Positions 5,543 to 5,552 of a DNA stretch of 5,552 nt are shown here, one piece after another. The DNA comes from Deltaproteobacteria bacterium. GTDB lineage: Bacteria; Myxococcota; UBA796; SXON01. The DNA is taken from NCBI GenBank assembly GCA_947483545.1, contig CANKNP010000333.1, positions 1 to 5,552 of the forward strand. The letters run 5' to 3'. The notes beneath the pieces are model-generated. The model worked only from the letters and a program-made list of their open reading frames with translations, was not told where the DNA came from and made no database searches. How positions within the stretch are numbered: position 1 is the stretch's first letter; each line of letters begins with the position of its first letter. Both the position numbers and the translations under genes were made by a program.

Positions 5543-5552
5543 ATGCCCTCCA
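5543..5552 (+). CDS. Possible start of a divergent gene (MPS..., cut by window edge)
   Basis: ATG at 5543 is preceded by GAGG (5532-5535) with 7 bases of spacing, an acceptable Shine-Dalgarno arrangement, and the frame reads Met-Pro-Ser up to the edge. The 154-base noncoding gap behind it is longer than any other gap in the window, which fits a divergent promoter region. Only three codons are visible, so coding cannot be tested here and no product can be proposed. Confidence 0.3.

Overview
The window is GC-rich and densely coded, with G or C at most third codon positions and almost no spacer between genes. One product is a secreted lipoprotein with a long Asp/Ser/Thr/Pro linker behind the lipidated Cys. 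That style, with the codon bias, suggests a Myxococcota-like (former deltaproteobacterial) or similar GC-rich Gram-negative genome. This is an inference from style, not from a marker gene.

Layout. The left edge holds the last 54 codons of an unidentified plus-strand gene (2-166). It is followed after 27 bases by a plus-strand alpha/beta hydrolase (194-1213) with an unusually short lipoprotein-type leader. The rest of the coding sequence is a compact four-gene minus-strand operon, read right to left: a lipoprotein of three repeated beta-rich domains (3982-5388), a polytopic His-rich membrane protein of no family I can name (2967-3980), a patatin-like lipid acyl hydrolase (1816-2970) and a rhodanese-domain protein (1228-1806). 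Spacing is 1 nt, a 4-nt ATGA overlap, and 9 nt, so the genes are very probably co-transcribed and translationally coupled. The operon converges on the hydrolase gene with 14 nt between stop codons and no recognisable terminator. The right edge (5389-5552) is a regulatory region. It holds a good minus-strand sigma-70-type promoter (TTGACA, 17 nt, TACCCT), a palindrome covering the lipoprotein Shine-Dalgarno, a perfect 10-bp inverted repeat, and probably the first codons of a divergent plus-strand gene.

How the genes may work together. Patatins and alpha/beta hydrolases cleave acyl esters, the membrane protein carries His/Asn/Asp motifs in its membrane segments, the lipoprotein is predicted to sit in the outer membrane, and the rhodanese handles sulfane sulfur or has a redox or scaffold role. 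A cell-envelope lipid function for the operon is a reasonable hypothesis, but nothing in the sequence proves it. No tRNA, rRNA, CRISPR array, insertion sequence or phage gene was seen.
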